Origin: Agromyces laixinhei
Lineage (GTDB): Bacteria; Actinomycetota; Actinomycetes; Actinomycetales; Microbacteriaceae
Direction: 5' to 3'
DNA: 64,000 nt
NCBI RefSeq assembly: GCF_006337065.1
Contig: NZ_CP040872.1
Location: 558,001-622,000 of the forward strand
Shown: positions 10,084 to 18,334 of the stretch, piece after piece
How positions within the stretch are numbered: the first letter of the stretch is position 1
How the letters are laid out: every line of letters begins with the position of its first letter
Notes under the pieces: generated by a model
Seen by the model: only the letters and a program-made list of their open reading frames with translations
Told to the model about the DNA's origin: nothing
Databases searched by the model: none
Translations under genes and position numbers: made by a program

Positions 10084-10752
10084 TCAGGCCTGCAGGGTCT
10101 CGACGCGCCCGTTCAACTCCGAGGCATCCGTGCCCCAGAGATCGACGACAGAAGCCGCGAGCCGGTCTTCGAGGCCCGCGAGCGACTGCACGCGGAAGGT
10201 GACCGCGGCGGCGCTGTCGCCGGCCGTGTCGAAGCCCTGCGCGAGCGATCGCATCCACGACTCGCTCGCCGCCTTGACCGCTGTGTAGTTGGCGCCGCCC
10301 GCCGTCGGTCGTTCGACCGTGGTCGAGGAGACGATCGCGATGCGCCCGGCAGTGGAGGCGACGAGGTCGTCCCAGAACGCGCGGCTGACGTAGCGGAGCG
10401 CGGTGAACGATCGCTCGAGCACGCGGTAGTCCTCCTCGGTCTGGCCGGCGACGCCGCCGCCGCCGCGCCATCCGCCCACGAGGTGCACGACGCCGTCGAC
10501 GTCACCGACGCGTGCGTGGACGCGCATCGCGAGCTCGAGCACGTCGTCGCCGTCGGTGAGGTCGGCGCGCTCGCCGATCACGCCGGGCAGCTCGGCCTCG
10601 AGCGCCTCGATGCGACCCTCGTCGCTGCCGACGGCGATCACTCGCCCGCCGGCGTCGAGCAGGGCGCGGGCGACCGCCCGGCCGGAGGCACTCGTCGCTC
10701 CAGCGATGAGCACCGTGCGGCCGGACAGGTCGTGTGCCACGGACTCAGGCAT
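10084..10752 (-). CDS. Short-chain dehydrogenase/reductase
   Basis: A 222-residue Rossmann-fold SDR. It has a cofactor-binding motif at residues ~14-20 (GATSASGRAVA), an Asp in the ADLTDGDDV segment, VHLVGGWRGG in place of the usual NNAG stretch, and the catalytic Ser ... YxxxK (IVSSTT ... NYTAVKAA). Its start overlaps the end of the DUF6421 gene by 8 bases, so the two are one operon and are probably made together. The substrate is unknown; the pairing suggests a shared pathway with DUF6421. It converges with the secreted-protein gene ending at 10076. Confidence 0.88.
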   Translation of the reverse strand: MPESVAHDLSGRTVLIAGATSASGRAVARALLDAGGRVIAVGSDEGRIEALEAELPGVIGERADLTDGDDVLELAMRVHARVGDVDGVVHLVGGWRGGGGVAGQTEEDYRVLERSFTALRYVSRAFWDDLVASTAGRIAIVSSTTVERPTAGGANYTAVKAASESWMRSLAQGFDTAGDSAAAVTFRVQSLAGLEDRLAASVVDLWGTDASELNGRVETLQA

Positions 10753-12205
10753 CTTCTGCCGTGATGCCGACCGTCGACTCGATGACGGGCCTCATCTTCT
10801 TGTCGAGCGCTTCGTAGAACATCGAGAGCGGGAACTCGTCGTCCATGACCAGGTCGGTGTATCCCTTGGGCGGGCCGGCGAGCACCTCTCGCGGCAGGCC
10901 CTCGGCCCACACCGATGCCGGGTTCGGCGTCACGACGCTCGTCACGAGGTCGTAGGCCGCGAGCCAGTGCACCGTCTTCGGGCGGTCGATCGAGTTCCAG
11001 TAGAGCTCGTCGATCGCGTCGCCGAGTTCGACGACCGCATCGGGCACCGCGTCCCAGTCGAAGCTCAGCGAGACGTCGGTCCAGTCGAGCACGTGCTTCT
11101 GGTGCAGCCACGCGAACAGCAGCTGACCGCCGAGCCCGTCGTAGTTGCGCACTCGCGAGCCCGTGATCGCGAAGCGGAAGATGCGGTCGAAGATCACCGC
11201 GTACTGCACGAGCTTCGCGTGCTCGAGGGTCTGCGCCTCGGTCTCCGAGAGCGGTTCGGCCGATTCATCCGCCGCCTTGGCCCGGAGTTCGCGTTCGATC
11301 CTCACCGACTCGCGGAACGCGGTGAGGTCGCACCGCAGCTCTTCGAGCGAGTAGAGGAAGAACGGCATGCGCTGCTTGATCATGAACGGGTCGAACGGCA
11401 GGTCACCGCGCATGTGGGTGCGGTCGTGGATGATGTCCCACATCACGAAGGTGCGCTCGGCGAGTTGCTGGTCGTCGAGCAGCGCCGCCGCGTCGGCGGG
11501 CAGCTCGAGCTTCGTGATCTCGGATGCCGCGCGCACGACCCTGCGGTAGCGTGCCGCCTCCCTGTCTTGGAAGATCGCACCCCACGTGAAGGTCGGGATC
11601 TCCCGCATCGCCACGGTCTCGGGAAAGAGCACCGCCGAGTTCGTGTCGTACCCCGGCGTGAAGTCGACGAGTCGCAGGCTCACGAACAGCTTGTTGGAGT
11701 AGTCGCCCGCTTCGAGCGCCCCGATGAACTCGGGCCAGATCGTCTCGACCACGAGCGCCTCGACGTGCCGGTCGGTCGACCCGTTCTGCGTGTACATGGG
11801 GAAGACCACGAGGTGGCGGATGCCGTCGATGCGGTGCCGTTGCGGCTGGAACGCGACGAGCGAGTCGAGGAAGTCGGGCACGCCGAAGCCCTCTGCCTGC
11901 CACCGACGGAAGTCGACGACGGATGCCGCGAGGTACTCGGCCTCGTGCGGGAACCGCGGGGCGAGGGCTTCGATCGACTCGGCGATCGCGTCGACGAGCG
12001 TCGATGCCTGCGCGTGGTCGGATGCGTCGGGCACCGAACCGTCTTTCACCTGCAGCGACTGGAGGGCGATCGCCGACTCCTTGAGGCGGAGCCACGCGGC
12101 ATCCGACTCGACGCCCGCTGCGAGCGCGAGGTCAGCGGTGGTCGCACCGTCTTCGAGAACCTCGGGTTCGCCGATGATGGCGTCGGTCATGGTGTTGCTC
12201 GACAT
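10745..12205 (-). CDS. DUF6421 family protein
   Basis: A 486-residue soluble protein of unknown function that I recognise as the DUF6421 type common in Actinobacteria. It has no signal peptide or membrane segment. Conserved-looking segments include HLVVFPMYTQNGS, FVMWDIIHDRTHMRGDLPFDPFM and AWLHQKHVLDWTD. The HD-H spacing in DIIHDRTHMRGD resembles a metal-binding cluster, but this is only a resemblance. The start chosen (ATG 12205, MSSNTMTD) has a GGAGG ribosome site just upstream. It is the first gene of an operon with the SDR, overlapping it by 8 bases. Confidence 0.82.
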   Translation of the reverse strand: MSSNTMTDAIIGEPEVLEDGATTADLALAAGVESDAAWLRLKESAIALQSLQVKDGSVPDASDHAQASTLVDAIAESIEALAPRFPHEAEYLAASVVDFRRWQAEGFGVPDFLDSLVAFQPQRHRIDGIRHLVVFPMYTQNGSTDRHVEALVVETIWPEFIGALEAGDYSNKLFVSLRLVDFTPGYDTNSAVLFPETVAMREIPTFTWGAIFQDREAARYRRVVRAASEITKLELPADAAALLDDQQLAERTFVMWDIIHDRTHMRGDLPFDPFMIKQRMPFFLYSLEELRCDLTAFRESVRIERELRAKAADESAEPLSETEAQTLEHAKLVQYAVIFDRIFRFAITGSRVRNYDGLGGQLLFAWLHQKHVLDWTDVSLSFDWDAVPDAVVELGDAIDELYWNSIDRPKTVHWLAAYDLVTSVVTPNPASVWAEGLPREVLAGPPKGYTDLVMDDEFPLSMFYEALDKKMRPVIESTVGITAEDA

Positions 12206-12556
12206 GTGAACCTCCGATCCTCGATGAGGGCAGCTTGGGTGGTGGCGCGCCGGGCGTGGTGCACCGGCTCCTTCAAGGCTAGACGCGAACTTCCCGCGAT
12301 GTGTTGCGGGCCGGTGCTGCTTTCTTGCGTGCACCCGAGATTCCCCGGCGAAGTTCGCCGAGCGACGCAGACCTGTGCCGCGGCCGGTAGCCGGTGGCGC
12401 ACTCCATTCGGAGCGATGTTCTCTCGACGATACTGAGTAAATCTCAGGAAATTCCGCCGACTTCTCAGGGGCCGGCCCCGATCCGGTGAACCCGCACTGT
12501 CCGTAGCTTCGGGGCATCCCATTCCTGGGGGCATCCATTCGGGAAGGAAAGAGATC
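12206..12556. other. Divergent intergenic region, 351 bp
   Basis: This region separates the DUF6421 operon (minus) from the small lipoprotein gene (plus). It holds a 5-bp stem (CTGAG/CTCAG around 12433-12451) and a strong GGAAGGAAAG ribosome site before 12557. TAGCTT near 12507 is a possible -10 without a matching -35. I see no further gene. Confidence 0.4.
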
Positions 12557-12886
12557 ATGAACACGAAGAAGGCGACACCGGTGATCGCCACCGTGTCGCT
12601 GGTGGTGCTGCTGAGCGGTTGCGCCGGGGCGGCGGGCTTCGCCGGTGCTGCGCACGGCGGCCAGGTGCGCGACGACCTCAGCCCCGCGGCGAACGCCGCG
12701 ATCGGGCTCGCGCGCGGTCACGTGATCGTTCGCGACGACCTCTCGCCGACCCGCGGTGTGAAGAGCACGGCGACCGTCGACGTGGTCGACGACCTGTCGC
12801 CGCTCAGAAGCGGCGCATCCGTGCCCAGGTCATCCCAACCCGACATCGTGGTCGACGATCGATCGCCGCTGCGAGGTTCCCGCTGA
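12557..12886 (+). CDS. Small lipoprotein with four DDLSP-type repeats
   Basis: A 109-residue protein with a lipoprotein signal ending in the lipobox LLSGC (Cys22). The mature part is hydrophilic and carries four spaced copies of one short motif: VRDDLSPA, VRDDLSPT, VVDDLSPL and VVDDRSPL, about 20-25 residues apart. The remainder is Ala/Gly/Ser-rich linker. I recognise no family. Paired acidic residues followed by Ser-Pro could bind metal or peptide, but nothing in the context shows this. Codon use matches the neighbours. A strong hairpin follows 2 bases after the stop. Confidence 0.78.
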   Translation: MNTKKATPVIATVSLVVLLSGCAGAAGFAGAAHGGQVRDDLSPAANAAIGLARGHVIVRDDLSPTRGVKSTATVDVVDDLSPLRSGASVPRSSQPDIVVDDRSPLRGSR

Positions 12887-12887
12887 G

Positions 12888-12932
12888 GCGACGGGCGCGC
12901 GGGCGCGCGGGTCGTCAGCCCGCGCCCGTCGC
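12888..12932. terminator. Bidirectional terminator between convergent genes
   Basis: A perfect 12-bp stem (GCGACGGGCGCG, 12888-12899, with its complement at 12921-12932) and a 21-base loop lie between the lipoprotein gene and the flavoprotein gene. The right arm overlaps the last codons of the flavoprotein. Confidence 0.6.
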
Positions 12933-14318
12933 TTCGGCCAGCAGCGTTTCGAGCCGCCCGATTCCCGGCCGCACGAACCCCTGAAAGCGCGACATCGCAT
13001 CTTGCACCTGCGGGTCGGCGAAGCGCTGCCGCAGCCCCCGCGAGGCGTTCAGGCGTGCCCCCTCGAGCCACCGCGCGATGTCGGGCTCCTTCGACCACGC
13101 ACGATCGGCCCCCATCTCGGTGATGAGTCCGCGCACCCAGTCGAGCGGAACGTCTGGCAGCCGGTTCGGCGGGCACAGGCGATTCTTCTCGCGGATGTCG
13201 CGGCCGGTCGCCTCGACGTAACCGACGAGCGCCGCGTTGAAGGGGATGAGCCCTGACCTGATGGGCTGCAGGGTGATGCGGCGTTCCGCGAAGATCGGCA
13301 CCGCCGGCGCCGGGTTCAGCCCGGGCGCGGCGCAGTGCACGTAGAGGTCGCCCGGCCGGGCCGGGATGGTGCCCGCTTCGAGCACGACCTCGTCGCGGGT
13401 GATGCGACGAACGCGCCCGAGCCGCACGACGTCGTCGATGCGGCGGAGGAGTTCGAGCTCGGCGGTGCTCATCGTCGGCGCCTTGTACATGGTGGGTGCG
13501 ACCCGCTCGTCGACGCGGAGCAGCTGGCCGTTCGCCTCCAGGCGGTCGAACAGGTCGTCGAGCGACTGCGCGTGCGCTGCGGCCTCCAGTTGCAGGGCGA
13601 TCCCGTCGAGCAGGTCGCCCACGAGGTCGCCGCCCTGCGCGTAGAAGCGGTTGCGCAACCACGGCTCGCGCGGCTTGATCCAGCGAATGGCGTCGGGCGG
13701 GGCGCCGGACGCCAGCAACCACAGGCAGGCGTCGATCGCCGTCTTGCCCGCCCCGATGACGACGAAGCGGCCTTCGGGCGGCTCGGCGACCCGGGTGAGC
13801 GCACCCACGGGGATGCATCGCACCTCGGATGCCACGTCGAAGGGCGGCGCCGACGTCGCCGGAATCGACGGCTCCAGATAGCGGGCGTCGACCACGGCCG
13901 TGCGGACGTCGACCTCGAACTCATCCCCCGAGACCCGGGAGACGAAGCAGGCATCGCCGGCGGCCTCGCACATCGGGTGATACCGGACCGACCCGCTCGG
14001 CACCAGGTTTCGGCGCATCACTCGGTCGTAGTAGCCGCAGATCTCGGCCGCGCCGGCCTGCTCGTACATGCCTGCGTTCAGCCCGTCGGCATCGATCGCG
14101 TCGTCACCGAGGGCCAGGGAGTTGACCCCGTAATATGCGGCGGGTTGGTGCAGGCGCACGAAGGGGTAGGCGTCGTTCCAATGGCCGCCGGGCGCGTGCC
14201 GCCGGTCCACCACGACGACATCGGCGTCGGCGTCGGCGATCAGTGCGTCGGTGAAGGCCATGCCGGCCGCGCCCGCGCCGATGACGAGATAGTCCGTTTC
14301 GAGGTGGTGCGTCACCAT
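12915..14318 (-). CDS. FAD-dependent, NAD(P)-binding oxidoreductase (monooxygenase-like)
   Basis: A 467-residue flavoprotein. A dinucleotide-binding motif opens the protein (YLVIGAGAAGMAFTDALI), followed by VVDRRHAPGGHWNDAYPF, which resembles the FAD-binding region of flavin-containing monooxygenases. A second nucleotide-binding motif sits near residue 185 (FVVIGAGKTAIDACLWL). HCAAPGLNP and IPFNAALVGYVEA lie in the C-terminal half. The ATG at 14318 is preferred over the in-frame ATG at 14333 because GGGAG sits 6 bases before it. The reaction is not identifiable; hydroxylation or reduction of a small organic substrate is plausible. It is monocistronic. Confidence 0.85.
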   Translation of the reverse strand: MVTHHLETDYLVIGAGAAGMAFTDALIADADADVVVVDRRHAPGGHWNDAYPFVRLHQPAAYYGVNSLALGDDAIDADGLNAGMYEQAGAAEICGYYDRVMRRNLVPSGSVRYHPMCEAAGDACFVSRVSGDEFEVDVRTAVVDARYLEPSIPATSAPPFDVASEVRCIPVGALTRVAEPPEGRFVVIGAGKTAIDACLWLLASGAPPDAIRWIKPREPWLRNRFYAQGGDLVGDLLDGIALQLEAAAHAQSLDDLFDRLEANGQLLRVDERVAPTMYKAPTMSTAELELLRRIDDVVRLGRVRRITRDEVVLEAGTIPARPGDLYVHCAAPGLNPAPAVPIFAERRITLQPIRSGLIPFNAALVGYVEATGRDIREKNRLCPPNRLPDVPLDWVRGLITEMGADRAWSKEPDIARWLEGARLNASRGLRQRFADPQVQDAMSRFQGFVRPGIGRLETLLAEATGAG

Positions 14319-14507
14319 GGCTGCTCCCGCCATCAGGATTCCACGTGGTGACGGGCGTGTCCACGGCGGTCGGGCGCCGCACTCGGCGGCGGAGGGTCCG
14401 CCGTGATATTCCTCGACGGGCCGCCGCGGTCGTTGACAGCGGTGTTCAGGCACTGGGAGCATGCGGGTGTTCGCACCAATGCGACCACGAGAGCGAGGAC
14501 TCTTCAC

Positions 14508-14798
14508 ATGACCGCATCCGTTCCGCAGCCCCCAGCTTCCGCTCCTCAGCCGGCCCAGGCTGAAAAGTGGAACATCCTGTCGATCATCGGCTTCGTCATC
14601 GTCTTCTTCGGATTCAGCGTCATCTCGATCATCCTGGGCTTCATCGGGCTCAGCCAGATCAAGAAGACCGGCGAGCGTGGCCGTGGGCTCGCCATCTGGG
14701 CGATCGTCCTGGGCTTCGCATCGATCATCATCGGCGCGATCGTGTTCTTCACGATCCTCGCGGTCGTGGCGGCGAACCCGAACGTCACCGTCAGCTGA
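14508..14798 (+). CDS. DUF4190-type small membrane protein
   Basis: A 96-residue protein with a Pro/Gln-rich N-terminus (~20 residues) and two membrane helices separated by the short loop GLSQIKKTGERGRGLA. That loop is the hallmark of the DUF4190 family, where LSxIKKTGxxGxGLA joins the two helices. Function is unknown; such proteins are abundant in Gram-positive bacteria and often small membrane-associated factors. Start ATG 14508 follows GAGGACTC. A 13-bp hairpin ends the unit. Confidence 0.82.
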   Translation: MTASVPQPPASAPQPAQAEKWNILSIIGFVIVFFGFSVISIILGFIGLSQIKKTGERGRGLAIWAIVLGFASIIIGAIVFFTILAVVAANPNVTVS

Positions 14799-14810
14799 CA
14801 TCACCGTGAT

Positions 14811-14854
14811 CGAAGTCCCCGCCCGGCCCGATGGGGCTCGAGGCGGGGACTTCG
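14811..14854 (+). terminator. Strong stem-loop after DUF4190 gene
   Basis: CGAAGTCCCCGCC (14811-14823) pairs perfectly with 14842-14854 over an 18-base loop. There is no T-run. Confidence 0.65.
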
Positions 14855-14885
14855 TCGTGCAGCTCGGCGCGCGGTGCAACTACAC

Positions 14886-14917
14886 TTGACGTAAAAATAA
14901 CTATTGCTGTAGTTTAC
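14886..14917 (+). promoter_or_regulatory. Promoter and probable operator of the TetR gene
   Basis: TTGACG (14886-14891), an 18-base spacer and TAGTTT (14910-14915) form a good sigma-70-type promoter in an unusually AT-rich patch. The -10 ends 6 bases before the ATG at 14922, so the mRNA is probably leaderless. Between and around the boxes lie inverted arms GTAAA/TTTAC and AACTA/TAGTT, a likely site for autorepression by the TetR protein. Confidence 0.6.
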
Positions 14918-14921
14918 TCGC

Positions 14922-15536
14922 ATGACCTCTCGCCGGAATCAGGTTCTGGACGCCGCCATTCGGGTGCTCGGCACCTCGGGCACCCGCAGCCTGACGCATC
15001 GTGCCATCGACACCGAGGCCGGGCTTCCGCCCGGGTCCACGTCCAACCTGTTCCGCACCAGGGACGCCCTCATGCAGGGAGTCCTCGAACGGGTGCTCGA
15101 CCGCGATATCGAGGCCTGGAACCGTCTCGCCGACACGACCGACACGTTCGACATCGACTCCTTCGCGGTCGTCGCCGGGCGCATGATCAGTGAGCTCGCC
15201 GCAACGGATCGGGTGTTCGCGCTCGCGCGCTTCGCCGTCTTCGTCGAGGCCGGACTCAACGACGACCTGCGTCAGCGCATCGACGAGAACGCTGCACGCC
15301 TGTCGGCATGGGCGACACCGCTCATCGCCGCTCTCGGGTCTCGTGCACCGCGCCGCCACCTGAAGCTGGTGTCGTCCTACCTCGACGGCCTGCTGCTCAA
15401 CCAGCTGGTGCTCCCGTCGCCGACCTTCGACCCCGCCGATGCGATCGCCGTATTCCTGCGCGCGGCGCTGCAAGACCCCGCGCCCGCGATCGCGTCCGCA
15501 CCCGCGATCGCGTCCGCGCCGGAGTACGCACCGTGA
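14922..15536 (+). CDS. TetR family transcriptional regulator
   Basis: A 204-residue regulator. Residues ~5-55 form the TetR helix-turn-helix (QVLDAAIRVLGTSGTRSLTHRAIDTEAGLPPGSTSNLF); the rest is an all-helical ligand domain. The C-terminus ends in a duplicated APAIAS segment encoded by an 18-bp tandem repeat (15486-15521), probably a recent expansion. Its stop overlaps the GTG start of the epimerase gene by 4 bases, so it likely controls itself and that enzyme. The ligand is unknown. Confidence 0.9.
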   Translation: MTSRRNQVLDAAIRVLGTSGTRSLTHRAIDTEAGLPPGSTSNLFRTRDALMQGVLERVLDRDIEAWNRLADTTDTFDIDSFAVVAGRMISELAATDRVFALARFAVFVEAGLNDDLRQRIDENAARLSAWATPLIAALGSRAPRRHLKLVSSYLDGLLLNQLVLPSPTFDPADAIAVFLRAALQDPAPAIASAPAIASAPEYAP

Positions 15537-16480
15537 GAGTGCTGCTCGCCGGCTCCACCGGTGCGATCGGTCGACCGCTCATCGGCGCTCTGCGCGCCGC
15601 CGGGCACCACGTGACCGCACTCATCCGCTCGCCCGGCAGCGCCGATTCCGTTCGCGAACTGGGGGCGGCGCCGCTGGTGGCCGACGTCATGCAGCGCTCA
15701 TCGCTCCTGCGGGCCGTCGATGGCGTGACGGCCGACGCGGTCATCCACGAGGCGACCGCGCTGCGGGGCGCGGCGCCCCGGCTGCGGGCAGACGATCCGA
15801 CCAACGCGCTGCGCCGCGCCGGAACCGAACACCTCCTCGACGCAAGCCGTGTCGTCGGGGCGCGGCGATTCGTCACGCAGTCGATGACGGGCGGCTACGG
15901 CTACCGGAACCATGGCATGCGGCCGCTCGTCGAAGACGCGGGGTTCGGCCGGCCGCACGGGGGCTACGCCGACTCCATCATCGCCGGATGCCAGTCCACG
16001 GAGCGTCAGGTGTTCGAGGCTCACGGGATCGACGGGATAGCCCTTCGCTACGGTCTCTTCTACGGGCCGAGAGCCTTCAGCGACCTGTTCGCGACCATGA
16101 TGCGCAAGCGCACCCCGGTCATCCCGTTCGGAGGCGGCGGAACCAACAGCTGGATTCACGTCGACGACGCTGCAACGGCGACGGTGGCGGCGCTCGAGCG
16201 CGGTGTCGACGGCCAGGCCTACAACATCGTCGACGACGTGCCGATCGACTGGAACAGCTTCGCGGGCGCGGTCGCCGTCGCACACGACACACCTCGAGCC
16301 GTCGCGATACCGCGGTGGCTCCTGAGGCTCAGCGCACCGTATCTCGCAGCCCTCATGGTCGACACCTCGATGCGGGTGTCCAACACCAAGGCGCGCCATG
16401 AGCTGCGCTGGGCGCCGGCCTTCGCCTCCGTTCCCGACGGGCTGGCCGTGAGCGGTGACCGCGCAGATCTCCGGCGGTGA
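15533..16480 (+). CDS. NAD(P)-dependent epimerase/dehydratase (extended SDR)
   Basis: A 315-residue extended SDR. The NAD(P)-binding motif is at the very start (VLLAGSTGAIGRPLIGAL), followed by the ADVMQ and HEATAL segments of the fold, SMTGGYGYRNHG as the serine region, ALRYGLFYGP and IHVDDAATATVAAL. GTG at 15533 overlaps the TetR stop (GTGA), implying coupled translation. Its stop in turn overlaps an upstream alternative start of the next gene. The substrate is unknown; the family covers sugar nucleotides and small carbonyl compounds. Regulation by the upstream TetR is inferred. Confidence 0.87.
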   Translation: MRVLLAGSTGAIGRPLIGALRAAGHHVTALIRSPGSADSVRELGAAPLVADVMQRSSLLRAVDGVTADAVIHEATALRGAAPRLRADDPTNALRRAGTEHLLDASRVVGARRFVTQSMTGGYGYRNHGMRPLVEDAGFGRPHGGYADSIIAGCQSTERQVFEAHGIDGIALRYGLFYGPRAFSDLFATMMRKRTPVIPFGGGGTNSWIHVDDAATATVAALERGVDGQAYNIVDDVPIDWNSFAGAVAVAHDTPRAVAIPRWLLRLSAPYLAALMVDTSMRVSNTKARHELRWAPAFASVPDGLAVSGDRADLRR

Positions 16481-16524
16481 ACCGGGCCGTTGCCGCGGCA
16501 ATAGACGAGAAGGAGCCGAACCTC

Positions 16525-17013
16525 ATGCAGGACTCCGCACGGCGCAGGGCCGGCACGACGGTGGCAGCGATTCTGCTGGCGGATGCCGCGGCCCACGTGT
16601 ACTGGCTGACCGGCGCGACCTGGCCGGCATCGAATGTGCGCGACCTGTCGCTCGCGCTGCTCGGCGCCGAGTTCCCGTTCACGCCGCGAGTGCTGATTCC
16701 GTTGGCCGTCGCGCTCTGCGTCGGGGCGGCCTCGGCACTCGTGCTCTCCCGTCGCAGCGGCCCGAGGTGGGTACGGATACCTGCGCTGCTGGTGACCGCG
16801 ACGGTCTGCGCGGCCACCGGCGCACGTGCGATCCTCGGTGTCATTTGGATCGCGGGTATCGGCATCGCGGGCAATGACGTGCTGTTCTGGCTGAACCTCG
16901 TGCTCTACACGCCGCTGTGCCTCGTGCTCATGGTGAGCAGCGGCCTGCTGGCCGTCGACGCATTTCGTGAGACGCGTGCGCGAGATGAATCCCGAAGGCG
17001 GGTCATCGGGTGA
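16525..17013 (+). CDS. DUF3995-like integral membrane protein
   Basis: A 162-residue protein with four predicted membrane segments (residues ~10-25, 55-75, 85-110 and 122-145) and the pattern AAAHVYWLTGATWP near the N-terminus, typical of DUF3995 proteins. ATG 16525 is chosen for its AGGAG site 9 bases upstream. A GTG at 16477 overlapping the epimerase stop would add 16 residues. It is probably the third gene of the TetR-epimerase operon. The last 11 bases overlap the convergent VOC gene. Function unknown. Confidence 0.75.
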   Translation: MQDSARRRAGTTVAAILLADAAAHVYWLTGATWPASNVRDLSLALLGAEFPFTPRVLIPLAVALCVGAASALVLSRRSGPRWVRIPALLVTATVCAATGARAILGVIWIAGIGIAGNDVLFWLNLVLYTPLCLVLMVSSGLLAVDAFRETRARDESRRRVIG

Positions 17014-17623
17014 CGACCCCCGCCTCCCAGGCGAAGCCGTCGGGGTCGCTGAACGAACCGTCGGCGTTGACCGCGATTCGATGCGAGCCGGTTCCCGTCG
17101 CGTCGACGACCCCGACCTGCTTGGCCAGGTTCTCCCGCTTGTAGAGCGCCAGCGTGATCGGGCCGGAATCGAACTCGACGTACTTGCTGCCATAGCTCTT
17201 CGACACGGTCACCCCCTGGCCGCTGTAGAACGCCTTGCTCGCCTTGACGTCGTCGACACCGAGCAACAGGACCAACTTCTCGATCGCTCCGGTCGCCGGG
17301 CCCGTGCTCGTCTTGTTCGCGCTCGCGATCTGCCAGACCGTGCCCTCTGGAGCACGCAGCGAACCGCCATACCCCCACAGGCTCTTGGCGACCGGCTTGA
17401 GCGTCTCGGCGCCCGCCTCGAGTGCCCGTGCGAACAGCGCGTCGACATCCGCCGGCTGCGCCAGGATGAGCGACGGAGCGAAGCCGCGGAAGCCCGAGGT
17501 CGGGGCCTCGGCACGGCGCACGCCGACCCGGCCGTCCAGTCCGAAGGCGTCGCGGTAGAAACGTTCGGCGGCTGCGACGTCGTCTGCGCCGGCCACCTCG
17601 AGAGTGATGCTGTGAATGTTCAT
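17003..17623 (-). CDS. Two-domain VOC (glyoxalase/bleomycin-resistance-like) protein
   Basis: A 206-residue protein built from two vicinal-oxygen-chelate modules. The first (residues ~1-115) has ITLEVAGADDVAAAERFYRDAFG and PEGTVWQIA; the second (~118-206) has KLVLLLGVDDVKASKAFYSGQG and DPDGFAWEAG. The DPDGxxWE ending and paired modules fit glyoxalase-like enzymes, though several of the usual His/Glu metal ligands are not obvious. Substrate unknown. It is transcribed alone, probably as a leaderless mRNA, and is convergent with the DUF3995 gene (11-bp overlap). Confidence 0.82.
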   Translation of the reverse strand: MNIHSITLEVAGADDVAAAERFYRDAFGLDGRVGVRRAEAPTSGFRGFAPSLILAQPADVDALFARALEAGAETLKPVAKSLWGYGGSLRAPEGTVWQIASANKTSTGPATGAIEKLVLLLGVDDVKASKAFYSGQGVTVSKSYGSKYVEFDSGPITLALYKRENLAKQVGVVDATGTGSHRIAVNADGSFSDPDGFAWEAGVVTR

Positions 17624-17629
17624 GTCTCG

Positions 17630-17635
17630 ACGCTA
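17630..17635 (-). promoter_or_regulatory. -10 element (TAGCGT) for leaderless VOC gene
   Basis: Minus-strand TAGCGT lies 6 bases before the ATG at 17623. Confidence 0.5.
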
Positions 17636-17729
17636 GAAGTGCCGCGGCGCAGATCCTTCTCCATTCCTGCCCGATACCGACTCATGCCCGATGTCGACGC
17701 TCCGTTCGCGAACCCTCGGTGGGCGGCGT

Positions 17730-18293
17730 TCAGCGTCTGGTCTCGTACCTGGTCAGCATCACGCCGCCGGGAAACGCGCGGGTCTCGACCAGGGTCAGGT
17801 TCACCCGGTTGTCGAGGGCGGTGAAGAACGGCGTGCCGCCGCCGACCAGCACCGGATGGGTGACGATCGCGTACTCGTCGATCAGGCCGGCTCGCATGGC
17901 CGCCGCGGCGAGTGCGGCACCGGTGACGTCCATCGGGTTGCCGTCGCCGGCCTTGAGCCTGGCGATCTCGGCGACTGCGTCGCCGGTGACCAGGCGGGCG
18001 TTCCAGTCGACCGTGCTGATCGTCGAGGAGAACACCACCTTCGGCATGTCTCGCCAGCGCCGGGCGTACTCGATCGCAGCCGGGGTGGCGCCCGGCTGCT
18101 GGTCGGCGGTCGGCCAGTGGGAGCTCATCGACTGCCACAGCCTGCGCCCGTACAGCGCCAGGCCTGTCGCGCCCACCCGGTCGGACCACCACTGGAACAG
18201 CTCGTCGCTCGGCACGCCCCAACCGAGGTCGCCGCCGGGCGCGGCGATGTAGCCGTCGACGCTCACGTTCATGCCGAAGGTCAGCTTTCGCAT
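17730..18293 (-). CDS. Dihydrofolate reductase-like (RibD C-terminal domain) protein
   Basis: A 187-residue protein of the RibD-C/YwjB-like group. It shows KLTFGMNVSVDGYIAAPGGDLGW at the N-terminus, LYGRRLWQSM, PKVVFSSTI and a C-terminal HPVLVGGGTPFFT. These are the family's NADPH-fold landmarks. Members of this single-domain group are widespread in actinobacteria and mostly uncharacterised; true folate or riboflavin activity is not established. Two paralogues lie at 38477-39766. No partner gene is coupled to it. Confidence 0.86.
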   Translation of the reverse strand: MRKLTFGMNVSVDGYIAAPGGDLGWGVPSDELFQWWSDRVGATGLALYGRRLWQSMSSHWPTADQQPGATPAAIEYARRWRDMPKVVFSSTISTVDWNARLVTGDAVAEIARLKAGDGNPMDVTGAALAAAAMRAGLIDEYAIVTHPVLVGGGTPFFTALDNRVNLTLVETRAFPGGVMLTRYETRR

Positions 18294-18334
18294 GACGCCA
18301 GCTTCCCACGAGCCGGCGCGGGCAACGCAACGCC

